A DNA stretch of 64,000 nt from Hydractinia symbiolongicarpus (lineage: Eukaryota; Cnidaria; Hydrozoa; Anthoathecata; Hydractiniidae): positions 30,789,828 through 30,853,827 of the forward strand of contig NC_079876.1 in assembly GCF_029227915.1 (NCBI RefSeq). Reading direction: 5' to 3'. Position numbers and translations under genes: made by a program. Position 1 is the first letter of the stretch, and each line of letters starts with the position of its first letter. The notes under the pieces are model-generated. The model did no database searches and was not told where the DNA came from. It was given only the letters and a program-made list of their open reading frames with translations. Below are positions 35,001 through 47,600 of this stretch, piece after piece.

Positions 35001-37496
35001 TTTTATAGATTCATTGTCGTCTTTACATGAACAGTTTGATTGGCCTTATCCAACTTTGGAATCTGTGAATGAACACGCTCTGTACTTGCGAAGTCAAAGT
35101 CTGCTAGGTAAGTTCCTGTCCCCTTAAAGCAGTGCTCTAATGAGTACACTCGCAAAATAAGCACCATGCAGACAACTGTGCCCAATATTTTGTAGTTTTA
35201 TTGATAACAGACGCATAATGTTATCAATTTTTTGTAGAAACGATATGACATCGTAAGTTAATAATTAATCCATGATATTTGGTCTCAAACATCTTGAAAC
35301 AAAATTTAGAAAAACTCTACCACATAACATCATTTCTCACCTTGAATTTCCTGTAAATATGTGTAGTATTTTGTATGTGTTTAGCTCAAAAAGACAACAA
35401 CCGATTAAGCATACCACATGGTATTGCTACCCCTACGAGTCCATTGGGAAGTGACCTCAGTTACCCAAACACAACAGGTGACTACATAGAAGCTCACTTG
35501 CATACTGAAAGAGGTTTGTATGTTTTTGTGTTTGAAGGAAAACTTCCTTTTTCTGCCTGCTTTAGCCGGCTGTAGTTGTTTAATTTGTGAGCCGCTTTTG
35601 TGCTGCTTTATACTGCTTTGTGTTGCTTTTTACTGATTTGTACTACTTTGCACTGCTTTGTACTACTCTGCACTGCTTTGTGTTGCTTTTTACTGCTTTG
35701 TACTATTTGTACTGCTTTGTACTACTTTGTGTTGCTTTATACTGTTTTGTGTTGCTTTATACTGCTTTGTGTTACCTTCTACTGCTTTGCGTTGCTTTAT
35801 ACTGCTTTGTGTTACTTTGTACTACTTTGTACTGCTTTATACTAGTTTTTACTACTTTGTACTACTGTGTACTACTTTGTATTGCTTTGCATACCGCATT
35901 ATTCAGTTCTGGTATGTTTTTTAAACGTTTTTTGTTTTTTACTTGATACTAATTTTATATTATTTTTTTTGGATGAAGATATTTTAAAAAAATACGGTTG
36001 GGCGTCATAAAAGTTTAAAAGTATTGTTGATGTGCTGGCATCTGTTTAATGCGTATAATGACGCATGTGTAGATTGAGTAACTTTGATATACCTATGTAA
36101 ACATGACTAAACTTCATCGCGGTTTGAAATCTCATCTCATGTGAAGGCCTCTATAAAAGTAACACAGCTTTCCCGTGTGTACACGACAAATGTTTTCGCT
36201 TTTGTTTAGATGACGTCAGTGTTGCTACTGGCACCGAACAAATATCGGACACATGTTCCTTTATGACGTTGGATGAAGTCGGTAATGAAGCCATAGAAAC
36301 GCCGTTTCAAAATTTAAACGAGATGAAAAAAGCCTTACTTCAATCAAAAAAAGCTGGACCGCCAAAATCGCAAGCCAAACTTAAGTAATGTTTACAATGT
36401 TTAGTCTCGCTGCACCGGACAATTAACTCGTGAAAACTGCTACATTTTACTGTTTTTTAATAATGATCATAGTATTTCTTCTTTGTATATCTCCACAGGT
36501 ACATGTTGAAGTTATTTATGGAAGCGCGATGTTTGGACTGGGTTATCGTGATAGCGTTAATGTTGTTTGATTTGCCTCGATTTAACGAAGTCGTTGAAAA
36601 AGTTGCATCTTTCAAAGATCTCACGAAATCGAGGCTGGATAACTTACTTGTTTTGCTACACGAACTGTATGAATGGCTTGAACAGAAGTGGTTAGTTTTT
36701 TGTTCTTAAACCTGACAATTCGCCCCGTCTGTGAGTTGTCAGGTTGAAATTTCTTAAGCAAAGGAACCGTGAACGATGTTTTCATGTTTTTTGGAACAAT
36801 CATATAAAACAATTCTCTGCCTTACAGGATATTGCACTTTACGGTCAGCTCACTTCCGTCTTTATGTTTGTCCTCTTAAAAAGAGGTTCCAAAAATTACC
36901 CAAACCTTTTCAGGTAGGGTTTACTTGTTGTATTCGGGGTGTCAGCAAGACGGGCCTCACTAAACGTTCATTGTCCCATCAAAACTGCCCTCGATAAGGA
37001 CGTTGTGTTTTAATCGTTCATCTAAACGTTATATGGCAGAGTGGTTTGTTTCTACTTGTGGCTTGTATTTGGTTTACGGGAAATTTAAAAATAACGATAA
37101 ACATTTTTTTGGTTGGCATCAATATTCATGTTTTAGTTTTGTTAACTTGGCACAGAATGTGGTAAAGGTTTTAATCTACTGCGCATATCGAATTGTATTT
37201 TTTTGCGCATGCGCGTGACAATTAAAATATGTAATGATTTGTCTCTAATCTTTAGCCCCGCCTACCAACCCATTTTAAATACCATCATAGCAAATTGCGA
37301 AACGTTGTATAACTCTACAGCAGCCGAAACAATACAATCTTCAAATACTCCAGACGACGAAATTGTTAGTTCGCCACGTAAGCCGTCACAAGAGAGCGAA
37401 CTGACCTCAGATTCGGAAAAGATAACATCTGAGGGTGAAGAAGAAGAGAAAAATATCAACGAGGAAGAAGAAAGTAGTGAATGTAACATCATGTGA
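23091..37496 (+). CDS. RIC1: RIC1, Rab6 guanine nucleotide exchange factor subunit (33 exons, complete)
   Basis: Exons: 23091-23237, 23463-23570, 23648-23724, 24330-24425, 24535-24677, 24956-25095, 25172-25263, 25399-25497, 25734-25868, 26100-26142, 26374-26499, 26649-26849, 27078-27188, 27259-27348, 27454-27622, 28079-28186, 28407-28522, 28756-28884, 29368-29458, 31595-31716, 31790-31836, 32033-32157, 32389-32531, 32783-32869, 33097-33181, 33594-33795, 34220-34324, 34401-34553, 34977-35107, 35385-35513, 36210-36384, 36499-36690, 37256-37496. All junctions are GT-AG and the sum is 4158 nt (1385 residues), near the animal RIC1 length of about 1420. The N-terminal half is WD-type propeller sequence (it begins MYFAIGWPK). 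The RIC1 domain starts near residue 672 and includes [28 protein letters not shown] and [13 protein letters not shown]. The tail is acidic. RIC1 pairs with RGP1 to activate Rab6 at the Golgi for endosome-to-Golgi traffic. Confidence 0.97.
29469..31340 (+). repeat. 48-bp minisatellite, 39 copies, in a RIC1 intron
   Basis: The word GTG(A/G)GTATTCACTNAAT recurs every 48 bp from 29469 to 31293, exactly 38 periods with no net indel. Two main variants alternate: TGTGTGGTTG and TGAGATGTTG. Most units (about 28 of 39) contain GTGAGT, a strong 5' splice-site core, and the rest GTGGGT. It fills nearly all of the 2136-bp intron 29459-31594, beginning 10 bp after the true exon end. Confidence 0.97.
35588..35892 (+). 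repeat. 10-bp-period repeat (ACTGCTTTGT)n in a RIC1 intron
   Basis: About 30 units of (A/G)(C/T)T(G/A)CTTTGT in strict 10-bp register. Because 10 is not a multiple of 3, all three plus-strand frames stay open and give long Leu/Cys/Tyr-rich spurious ORFs. The intron is 35514-36209. Confidence 0.9.
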
Positions 37497-37538
37497 AACT
37501 TTTTACAATCGTACATTATTTTTCTAATTTTTTTAAGC

Positions 37539-37566
37539 AATAAATTGTATAATATGTAGAAATAAA
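37539..37566 (+). promoter_or_regulatory. Poly(A) signals of RIC1
   Basis: AATAAA at 37539-37544 and again at 37561-37566, 43 and 65 nt after the stop codon. Either would give a short 3' UTR. Confidence 0.7.
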
Positions 37567-38662
37567 TTAATGACGTCAGAGTCCATGTTCCAATTCTTCA
37601 GGTCTAAGATGGGGCACGCCCGACAACTGTGATCGCCGCGGTCGTCCCTAAAGCAGCACAATGTCCAATAATAATAAAAATGCGCGGACAAATTAAAAAT
37701 GGTTCTGATTCGAGCAAATTCATTGTTCAAAATCATGAAATTACGTCATTGAACATTGCAGCACTTACAGTGGCAATTAAAAAAAAAAGTCGAAAGGATT
37801 TTGACTTCGTGCGTGCTAAAAGGACTTTACTGTGTCAGAGCGAAATCATTTTACATATCTAAACCTCGATACAATTGCTTACATCTTGGCATAGTAGGAG
37901 GATTACTCAAAACCGAATAAACTTTTCCTTGAAATATTTACCTTCCTAACACACCCAATCCCTTTTTGTTCGTGTAAAAGAAACAATTACAGGGTCCGTG
38001 GTTCGGCCCACAACCCCGACTTAATCCATGCCATGAAAGAAAACTGGGTAGGCAATTCAGGTGCAGAACACCCAATGTATGTATGTAGAACACAGGACCC
38101 ACATGATAAGTCTTCCAACACTGAAGTGGCTATCCTGGATAAATATTCGGAATAACAATAGCTTGGCTTGTCGAACTACCCTCTGCCTTCAAAATGTTTA
38201 TTTTCAGTAATTTATCTAAATTAGTAAATGAATTCGGTTTGATTTTTTGAGGCGCACAAGAATTAAGCACGGCGTACGATTGAGTGTTAACCTTGTCACC
38301 AGGATCCTTTTTTCTTTCTGACACATTGGGGCGGTACCAGGTTGCAAATAAGGAATGCCTTTTTCAGGTTTCTTATAAAAAAAAGTACATTATTTTAACG
38401 TAAATCATTGCGACGTATGTATCCTGTGGTATGTGGTTTTAGAAAAGCGTGTGCTAGATGCAAAAACAACAGAAGGCGGTAAGGTGAACTACTCATCTTC
38501 GTGATCATATATATATAAGATGGACACAATGTAGACGTGTCAGAAATGAAACAAATAATGTATCGCAGAGAAATATTTACAAAAGAAAATATAAAACTAA
38601 CTCTATATATAAGTGTTCTTTCAGAGGATTACTTTTAACGCAAAACCATATAAGATTAAGTT
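37567..38662. other. Convergent intergenic region, no gene recognised
   Basis: Lies between the 3' ends of RIC1 (plus) and the CAAP1-like gene (minus), and holds their 3' UTRs. Short ORFs are unconvincing. No canonical AATAAA was spotted for the minus-strand gene close to its stop. Confidence 0.6.
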
Positions 38663-41600
38663 TTATCGATCTCCACGCCGATGAGATTTCCCAGATTCTA
38701 TGGCTTTATTTGAAGCTTCCTTTTTGTTTATCAAAGACTGCAACGCACGTGCGCGAAATTCTAATTCTCTCAAATTTGACGAAGGTGGTTTCGTATTATT
38801 TCCTTCGTCAGAACTTCCACGCTGTTTTCGACGTTTATTATCGTGATATTTCGAGTCTCTTGAATTCGAACGGGTGCGTTCTGATTTTCGCTTTGACACA
38901 TCGCGAGATCTTCGTGTTTCACTCGAATCTCTGGAACGTCGCCTTGACTCACTCGATTCTCTGGAATGTTTTCTATCAGTTCTCTGACCGCTTCCAGAGC
39001 GCGACCTCGGTCTACCTCGATTATTATAATCAAAATGTTCATTCACGTTTTGTCTCGATCGCACAACTCGGACATCAGCATCTCTTCTTTCCTCTCCTTG
39101 TTGCATCATGGCGCGACGTTTCTCCATTTCTCTTATACGACGCCTCTCCTCATAACCTGCCGGTTTCTGTTTCGCATGATCGATTTGTTGGGGCCGACGA
39201 ACTTGAGCATCATGGCCGTACTGTTCTCTAGATGGCTGGTTGTTGTTTTGCAGTTTCCTTCTCAGGTCCATTTTTTCTTGTTCGCGTTTTCTTGCTAAGT
39301 ACTTCATAAAATCTCGATTCTCGTTTTCACGAGAATCTCCCTGTTTTGAAACAAAAATAATATCATAACAGCTTGACTTCAAACGAGTCTGTAACAACAC
39401 GATTGACCGAACGAAACACTTAAACTAAATTAATTCATCGTAATCACGTTCAATACAAAAACAAGAAATATAAGAACTAAAATTTTTAAGAAATATAAGA
39501 ACTAAAATTTTTAAGAAATATAAGAACTAAAATTTTTAAGAAATATAAGAATTAAAATTTTTAAGAAATATAAGAATTAAAATTTTTAAGAAATATAAGA
39601 ACTAAATTTTTTTAGAAATATAAGAACTAAAATTTTTAAGAAAATCAAAAGAATAATAAGAGTAAAACGTACCCTACTCATATCCCTCATCTGATTTCTA
39701 TATGAAGTGTCGTCGTCATCGCCGTCATCTTGACTCGAACTGTCGGAACTATCTCCATCGTTGTCGGAGCTCTCCTCCTTAGAGCGTTTATGCTGCATTT
39801 TCTTTACTTCGCGCTCCTTTTTTTCTTGTTCACGCTTTCGACGCTCCTTTTCCAAGTAATATCTGGAAAACATCCACAATATATAACACAATTATATTTC
39901 AAATGTTGGCGTCTATTGCACGCAGAGCTTTTTTCTGAGCAAAATTTAAAATAATAGATTATTTGCAAATTTAAAAGCAAAATTGATCAATTGCTTGGAA
40001 AATCGAGAAGATACTTTTGATCATGTGGATCTCAGTGCAATGTTTTCGTCAAATTATCGCTAAATAAAATAGCTGGGTCGGCAAGCGCCTCCCTAATGCA
40101 AGGTTCACACTCACCTAACAAAAATGTTAAGAAACATGCGTTACACCGTATCTACTATTTTTAACTATACGTTAGGTTTTATATGGAAGCCTTCTGAAGT
40201 CAATAATCTGGGAAAAGTTAGATTTTCCAATGAAATTTTCATACCTTTGAATCCTCTTCCGTCGTTTTTGATCATCATCGTCATCAGCATTGCCATCACT
40301 CTCATCGCTGTCAGATTCTTCTTTTTTATGCTTCTTTCTTTTCTTTGCTAGCTCTCGCATTTTCATCTCCTTGTGACGGCGTCTTTTCTCTTTCTCGTGA
40401 AGATATTTCGCGCGCGCTTTTTTCTCTTCTGCGCTCATATCGCCATGGCGATGACGTTTCGTTCTTTCGTCTACTTTACCCTGACAAAGAAGACAATTTG
40501 TTTTATTTTTTAATCGTAAGCAGAGAAGTTTAGGCGCAGAAAAAATCGGGCGAGCATTCGGCAAATTAAGCACAAAAGCATCGATTTTTTAAAAAATCAC
40601 TTCCATAACAAAATAATCGATAAAGAAATGATAGATTGCGTTTGTTAGGACTGATTTTTAACAACACTGTTTTTTATCATTCACCAAGTGCACAAATTTT
40701 CGATGCAACAAATTTAATCCAAATTTTTACTGAATATGCATCGCATTTTTTGATTTGTACACAACCACTTATGCTCACCTTCATGTGATCCTCATGACGT
40801 CGCCTTCGATCAACATGTCGTCGATCTTTAGAAACAGTAGGTTTGTCGGCGTCACTATCGGCATCAGAAGATGTATCGTCAGATTCGCTAGAAGACTTTT
40901 GTGCTATAAAGAGGGGAAAGAAGTTATGCAGTTATACACAACACAGATAATGCAGCAAAGTTAAAAAAATCACAATATATTATTTTTATACGTGCATAAT
41001 AATCAGGTCTATCAATAAAAAATAATACCCAAGCACTAAATCGCTCCCCCAACTTTTTTAACTGGGCAAGCAATGTGAATAAATAGAATAAGATTATAAA
41101 CGCATATTTTATCAATAAGTCTTTTTATTTATGTTATTTTTCCTTTTTTTATATATTTTGGGTGGTTTTTTTATGGTAAATAATAAGAAAGAGAACATTG
41201 ATTTCCATGTGAGATGAATCGATATTGTTCAGCCAGAAAGAACTTTTTTTGGAGTTGGAATTGAGCAAGTTTCTCATTTTTCATAATTGGGCGAGCCTTT
41301 GCGTGAGCAAGAGTAATTACTCTCCCTTTATTGATAGGCCTGAATAATCATTATTAACTCTCTCACAACCAATCTTCATACATGACATACATGTTTTAAA
41401 TATTCTCGTCTCAAAAACCATCCTGATTTATGTTATACAGGTACAATGACTATGGAATTAGTTCATTACTTGTTTGTGTTCACTTTTCTGCTAGCCTGTT
41501 ACATTTGATTGTTTTATATAATACCCACCTGATTTTTTGTCATGTTTTCTTTCACTTTCCCTTCTTTTTCGTGTTGGCTGTTCTTCTGTATCACTAGATT

Positions 41601-44600
41601 CATCATCTGAGTCAACTGATTCTTCATCGTCGTCTTCCTTCTCATTGTTTTCGTCGTCGTCATCCTCATCGTCATCGGAACTTTTACGCAGATCGTCCTC
41701 ATCCACACTACTAATATTTTCAAGACCATCGGATTCTAAAATAACAAAAGCAAGGCTTGTCTACCAATGTAAGACAAACATAGTCTGGATATGTTTTTAC
41801 TGTCAGCAAAGTTAGTCAAGTCAAGTTATCTTTTATTTCTTCATGTTTTTCGTGGAACTAAAATCCCAGAATCATCAAGATTTCTATGAGTTACAAGCAA
41901 CTTCAATTGCAAACCACTACAGTTGATTACAAGAGACGCCAATACAAACCTTAAACATTAATGGGTCAAGTTTTTTTGGAGAAACACTAATAAGACGTTG
42001 ATAAGCCATTTTACTAAAAAGATTTTACTAAAATTTTAGGATGAAAATTGTTTGAAAAAAATAATGTGATTATCAACATTTTAGGAGGAATTATTATTTT
42101 GAGGCCTAATTTTAGGTTATTTAGGAGATTTTGGGAGGGTACCCATTTTTAGGTTATCTAGGTTTCAGGTGAGGCCACCCTGCGAAATTAATTCAGCAAA
42201 ATAGAAATTTTCTGACAAGAAAAATAATTATAATGTAGAAAAAAAATCAAAAAGTTACCTGACGCTGAAGATTTCGATTTCGAGCTGGAATCAGAAGAAT
42301 CACTATCAGAATCACTATCAGAACCTTCAGATGCAGAGTCTGATCCAGATCCCTCTTCCCCTTCATTTTTATTAGTATCAATTACTGTTACTTTTTCTTT
42401 CATGTTCTCTTCTTTAGGGGATGCATCTTTCTCTTCCATATTTTCTTCAAATACACCTTTTTCTTCATATGTATTTTCTTTCATGCTTTCATCTTTGCTT
42501 TCATTTTGATCTAATTTCTTATTCTGGTCTTCAGATTGACCTTTAACAATCATGTCATCTTGCTTACTTATTTGTTCCGTCTTGTCGCTTTCTTTTTGAA
42601 TCTCTTCATCAACGTTCTCACTCTGTATGCTAGCTTTCACATCATCACCATCACCATTATTCTGTATATTCACATTCTCAATTTTAACCTCTTTCTCTGG
42701 TTGTTTTTCTTCCAACGAAGTAGTCTCATTTTCTGTCTCCACTTTAATTTCATCAGTAACGCTTTCTTCTGGAGGTATACTTTTTTCTTGAAGTTTATTA
42801 GGTACATCTATTTCCGTCTTCGCATTGACAACTTTGTTTTCAGCTTCTTTGTTTAAGTTTCCATCATGGTTTGAATCAACTACTTGCTTATTAGTATCCA
42901 CTTGAAATATAGTAGAAGTGTCTTCTTTTTTCTTTTCTTTCTTCTTCTTGGTTTTTTTGTTTTTCTTTTCTTTCTTCTTAGTCTTTTTGGATTCTTTTTT
43001 CTCAGCTAAATCGTTTTGTTCACCGTTCATCTTGACTTCTGTTGATACAGGTAGTTCTACAGCAACAACAGGACCAGCCTATGTAGAAGAAATATTAAAA
43101 TCTTCGAACAGTAGGGGATTGCAAGATATTTGCAAATCAGCTCTCTGTAATCTGTATTTTTTTGGTCACTTTTTAACTGCAATTATTATGTTGTGAATTT
43201 GTTATAAATCATTTTGTAAAAAGGTTAATTTAAAACATTATTGTATAGCGAATCAACAAAAACTCTGAAAGTCAGAGACTAAAGTGATAGCATAGAAATT
43301 TATTTTACTTAAGGACGGAAATAAAACAATGTAAAGAATCGATTAGTACTGGCCGTAATATTTGGAACCAAAATATAGTTCAAAATATGTTTGTAAAATA
43401 GGCTTTTATAAAAAAAAGAAAAAAAGTATCAAGTAAAATGGTAAATAGATGTGAAGAAAACAGGAGTCTAGCTAATTATCGCAGAACAAAATATAATTAG
43501 GACAAACTTTTAGATTGTTTGTACAAATAAACCAACTAAATATGACCACAATTTTGATAAAGAAGCAGGAACACAATTCCCTAGATACACACACGTAGCC
43601 CAGAAGTGTAGGAAATAGTCGAAATATTTTAGTGATTTTAATAAGGACCTCTCAAATAAGAGTAGACCTTAAAGATTTTACACTTATTTGGATAAAATCA
43701 GCCAAAAATGACCCTTTTGTTACACTTTATATACAGTTAATATAGTTTGAGTATACAGGAAAACATAATGCACACCTTATTTTCTGCATCATCACTGTCA
43801 TCATCAGATTCACTAGAAGATGAAGCTAGGCATTGGTTGAGAATCAAAGCTTTTAATCGTTTCTTTGAAATAATTTCAATTTCATCGAGACACCAATTCC
43901 GAACAGTTTTCACATCAAATTTCTAAAGAGAGAATATAAAAATTAACAAACAGCAAAAAATTTATGTATTTCAACTAAATTAAGCATAGAGAATTAATAT
44001 TTTAAACTTAAAATTTCCAGGTTATTTTTGAAAAAAAACTCATGTGTATACATTAGAATAATTTGTAAAAGCTTCTCCTAACTTTGTCAACAAATAAGAG
44101 TAAGTCAACTTACACGCAAGTATTTGGGCAGCATGAATTTAAATTCTTTTTTGTTAATATTTTTAAACACCTGTTTATACAATGCTCTTTTGTCATGGAC
44201 ATACTCAGTAAGTGACTTGAGTGGAATTTGAATGTCTCGTAAATGCACTGGAGTTGATCTCCCATCATTCGACGTCGTATTATCAGTTAGAGAAGGAATG
44301 GCTTTTAAGGCTTCTTCCAGCTCTTCCTTAGTCATATCTTCCATTTTGTTTTTAATGTTAGATAAAGTCTTTAATGTTTTTTCAAATTCTTCAGCAGGCT
44401 CATTGCTCATGGAAACATCAACTTCATCTTTCTCTTGTGCTGGCACCACTTCTACGTCCTCCTCTTTCTTAACGTCCAAACCTTGTACTTCGTTTGTCTC
44501 CATCTTTTCAACGTCTTCCACATCACTATTTTGTTTCTCATCGTCCCCTGAATCCGCGAAAATATCAACATAATCACTAGTATCAACTTTTGCACTTTCA

Positions 44601-47600
44601 GAAATTTCATTACATATTTCTTTCTTATCAACATCTGCTGAGGATTGACTAATCTTTTCTTTTTGCTGAAGTTTTTCTATTAGTTGTCGTTTTATCACTT
44701 CCTTCTCATCCTCCTCAGGTGGTTTGCCTTTTGCTAAATTAGAGTCATTGACAGTGACATCATCAACTGTGTCATCTTCGTCTTCACTGATTTCACTACC
44801 ACTTGACTCACCAGCACCTATTTTCGATGGGTCTTGTTTAATAATAACTTCAGTGTCAATAGCACTTTCAAGTTTTTCAACTTCTAAACGCAGTCGCTCT
44901 CTCTCAGCAGCTTCTTTCTCAATTTCAGCACGCATGCGCTCTTGCTCTTTTGCTTCTTCAGCTAACTGTTCTTCCGATTTTGGAGGTATTTCTTCTGCTA
45001 CGCTATCTGGTTCTTGTTGAATGGAAGGTCGTTCTGGACTTGCACTCGCTGATCGACTGCTTCCCTCTTTTGGTGATTTACTACCCCTAGTAAATAGAAA
45101 TATTTGTGTGTTGGTTTATAAAATATATAAATGTGTCTTGTGTTAAAGCCTCATGAAAGAAATCGCTGCAGAAAAAGTATGTAATCAAATGTTTGCATAT
45201 AATAAAAACAAACCTTTCAGGTGATCTTCTTGGACTATATCCCCACCGATTCTTTTCTTCATCTTCATTTGAAGAACTGTCAGAACCAGAACTATACCCC
45301 TGTTGACGATATTTCTCCTCATTGTCACTAAAGCCTCCTTCTCTTAATTTTTTAGACCTTCCAAAAGCATCAAGGCTATCCTCACTAATTTCACCATCTG
45401 AACTAATTTCTCCATCACTACTAAGTTCGCCATCGTCACTCTTCATATTGTCAACATGTTTGCCTTCATCATTCATAGCTAGCTGTTGTTTGTTAGAAAG
45501 CGTTGACTGGTTTAAGGAATTACACAAGGGTGGTGAATTGCTTTTAATAGCCTCTTCTTTAGCTTTCTGTATGATTTCCCGTATTCTTTGTCGTTCTTCC
45601 AACTCTTCATCACTTAATACCTCTCCTTCTTCAGATCCACTATGAATGTTAGATAAATCTTCTTTACCCACTGCTTGCGCAATCCCCAACATCTTTAAAA
45701 AATCTTCTTTAGTCTTCAAGCCATCATCATCTTCATCATTTTTGCTCTCCTCCTCTTCCTGCTCATCATCCTTTCCACTTTCTGTTACTTTTCGATATTT
45801 TCGATCACCATGTTCTATATTTTTTGTTGGAAACAAAGGTGAGTCCATCCTAGACAGCTGTGTTGCTTTGTATTTTTGAAAAACATTTCCTTTAAGAACA
45901 GGTGACTCAATCTTTAGGTTGAATTTTGACTGTTTCGGGTTGATTTGAATTGATAAAGATGTTGGTGGTTGAGAATCTGTAACGTCATCTGCTTCATTTA
46001 AAGTAGCAAGTTCTGCTAATCTTGCTTCCAATCTCTTCTTTATATCTTTTTTCCGCTCTTTTTTGTGCTTCTTATGTTTCTTTGGTCTTTTATCTTCACG
46101 AAGAGGAGACAGTGGTTCAGGAGAAATAGCTTGTATGTGGGGACTGTTACTACCAGCCTTGTTGTCAATTACATTGCCTGACTTTAACGTCTCTAATGCT
46201 TGTACAATTTTTGTATAGTCAGCACTTCCAAGGGTGTTTGCTTTTGCACTTAGTGAGTTATGTTGATTTTGTATTTGATCATAATTTTGATTTGATGGAA
46301 GACCAGATTGGTTTGGATGTACTTGAGAGTCGATACTATGCTCTTCTGTTTTAGGCCAAGTTTGGTTGAAACTCTGATGTGGTGCTTGGTTAGGAGTCTG
46401 ATTAAAATTAGGTGGAGGTACAGAAAAATCTGGGGTTATATGTGGAGGAAACTTCCCTGGTGGTGGAAAACTAGGCTGTTGCTGCATATGGTAATCATTT
46501 GGTGAATTTGCAGGTCGTACTTGATGAAAACTATTATTGTTAGAAGGTGGAAAGTTCCCTTGGCCAGGTCTGTATGCAGTAGACACTGATGGTGCCATAT
46601 TACCTTGAGGTGGTCTAAAGTTATCAGGTGGTGGCTGCTGAAAGTTAGGATGAGAATGGTGAAATCTTTCAGGCAATGATGCCGGTGGTTGCTGAAAAAC
46701 ACCAGGCTGCTGAGGGTTAAAAGGTGGAGGTGGATATCCCATATTTGGTGGTGGAGGTCTAAATCTACCAGGTGGTCCTGTTTGAAAATGACCTGGAGGA
46801 GGTTGCCTAAAGCCTTCTGGAGGAAAATTGAAGTTTGGTGGTTGGCTCATATCAGGTGGTAGTTGTTGAATATTAGGTGGCCGATGAATATCAGATGGCT
46901 GTTGATTATTAGGTAGACGTTGGTGCAAGTTAGGTGGAGGAAGTCTAAAATCTGGTGGTGGGAGACGCATACCTGGTGGAGGCTGCCTAATAGGACCAGG
47001 AGGAGGATAATGCATTTGGCCAGGAGGGGGGAGTCTTAGTTGATCTGGAGGTGGAAGTCTCATTTGTTCTGTAGAAGAGAGCCTGATTTGATCTGATGGG
47101 GCATGTCTCGTTTGGTCCAAAGATTGATGTCGGATTTGGTCTGGTGTTGTATGTCTCATATGATTTGGCGGAGGATATCTCACCTGATTTGGTGGAAATC
47201 TGATGTGATTTGGTGGGATATGTTTCGCTGCTAAGTCTGGTGCGATACTAGTGGGTTGTGACGGTGTAGGTAAGCTGTTTGCAGTATAAGTGCTTGTTTG
47301 ACTTGTTTTCTCAGTTGAATCACCAAGTTCATTATAACCCCTAGATGGTTGCTGTACTTGTGTGTTACTATTTGATTGTTCAGTTTTGACGATATTGCTA
47401 CTGGAGGTACTTGTAATAGCTTGTGAAATATTGCTTAGCATTGACGTGGGCAAAAACCTATCAGGACGTGGCTTTGAAAAGGCTGGCAATGGCTGCTTAT
47501 TTACTAATGAAACTGTTGACACTCCACGAGTCGCACTATCACAACGTGAAAGAGATATATTATTGGAATGATTAGCTTGAGTGCTCTGTAAACGTATGGC

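Noticed and set aside
35587-35946. Three overlapping Leu/Cys/Tyr-rich ORFs resembling a membrane protein
   Set aside because: All three are readings of the 10-bp-period repeat inside a RIC1 intron. No splice context supports them.
42536-42856. Plus-strand ORFs opposite the CAAP1-like exons (for example 42536-42856, 44232-44573, 45322-45645)
   Set aside because: These are antisense shadows of Lys/Glu/Ser-rich coding sequence. The minus-strand exon chain with consistent phases explains the region.
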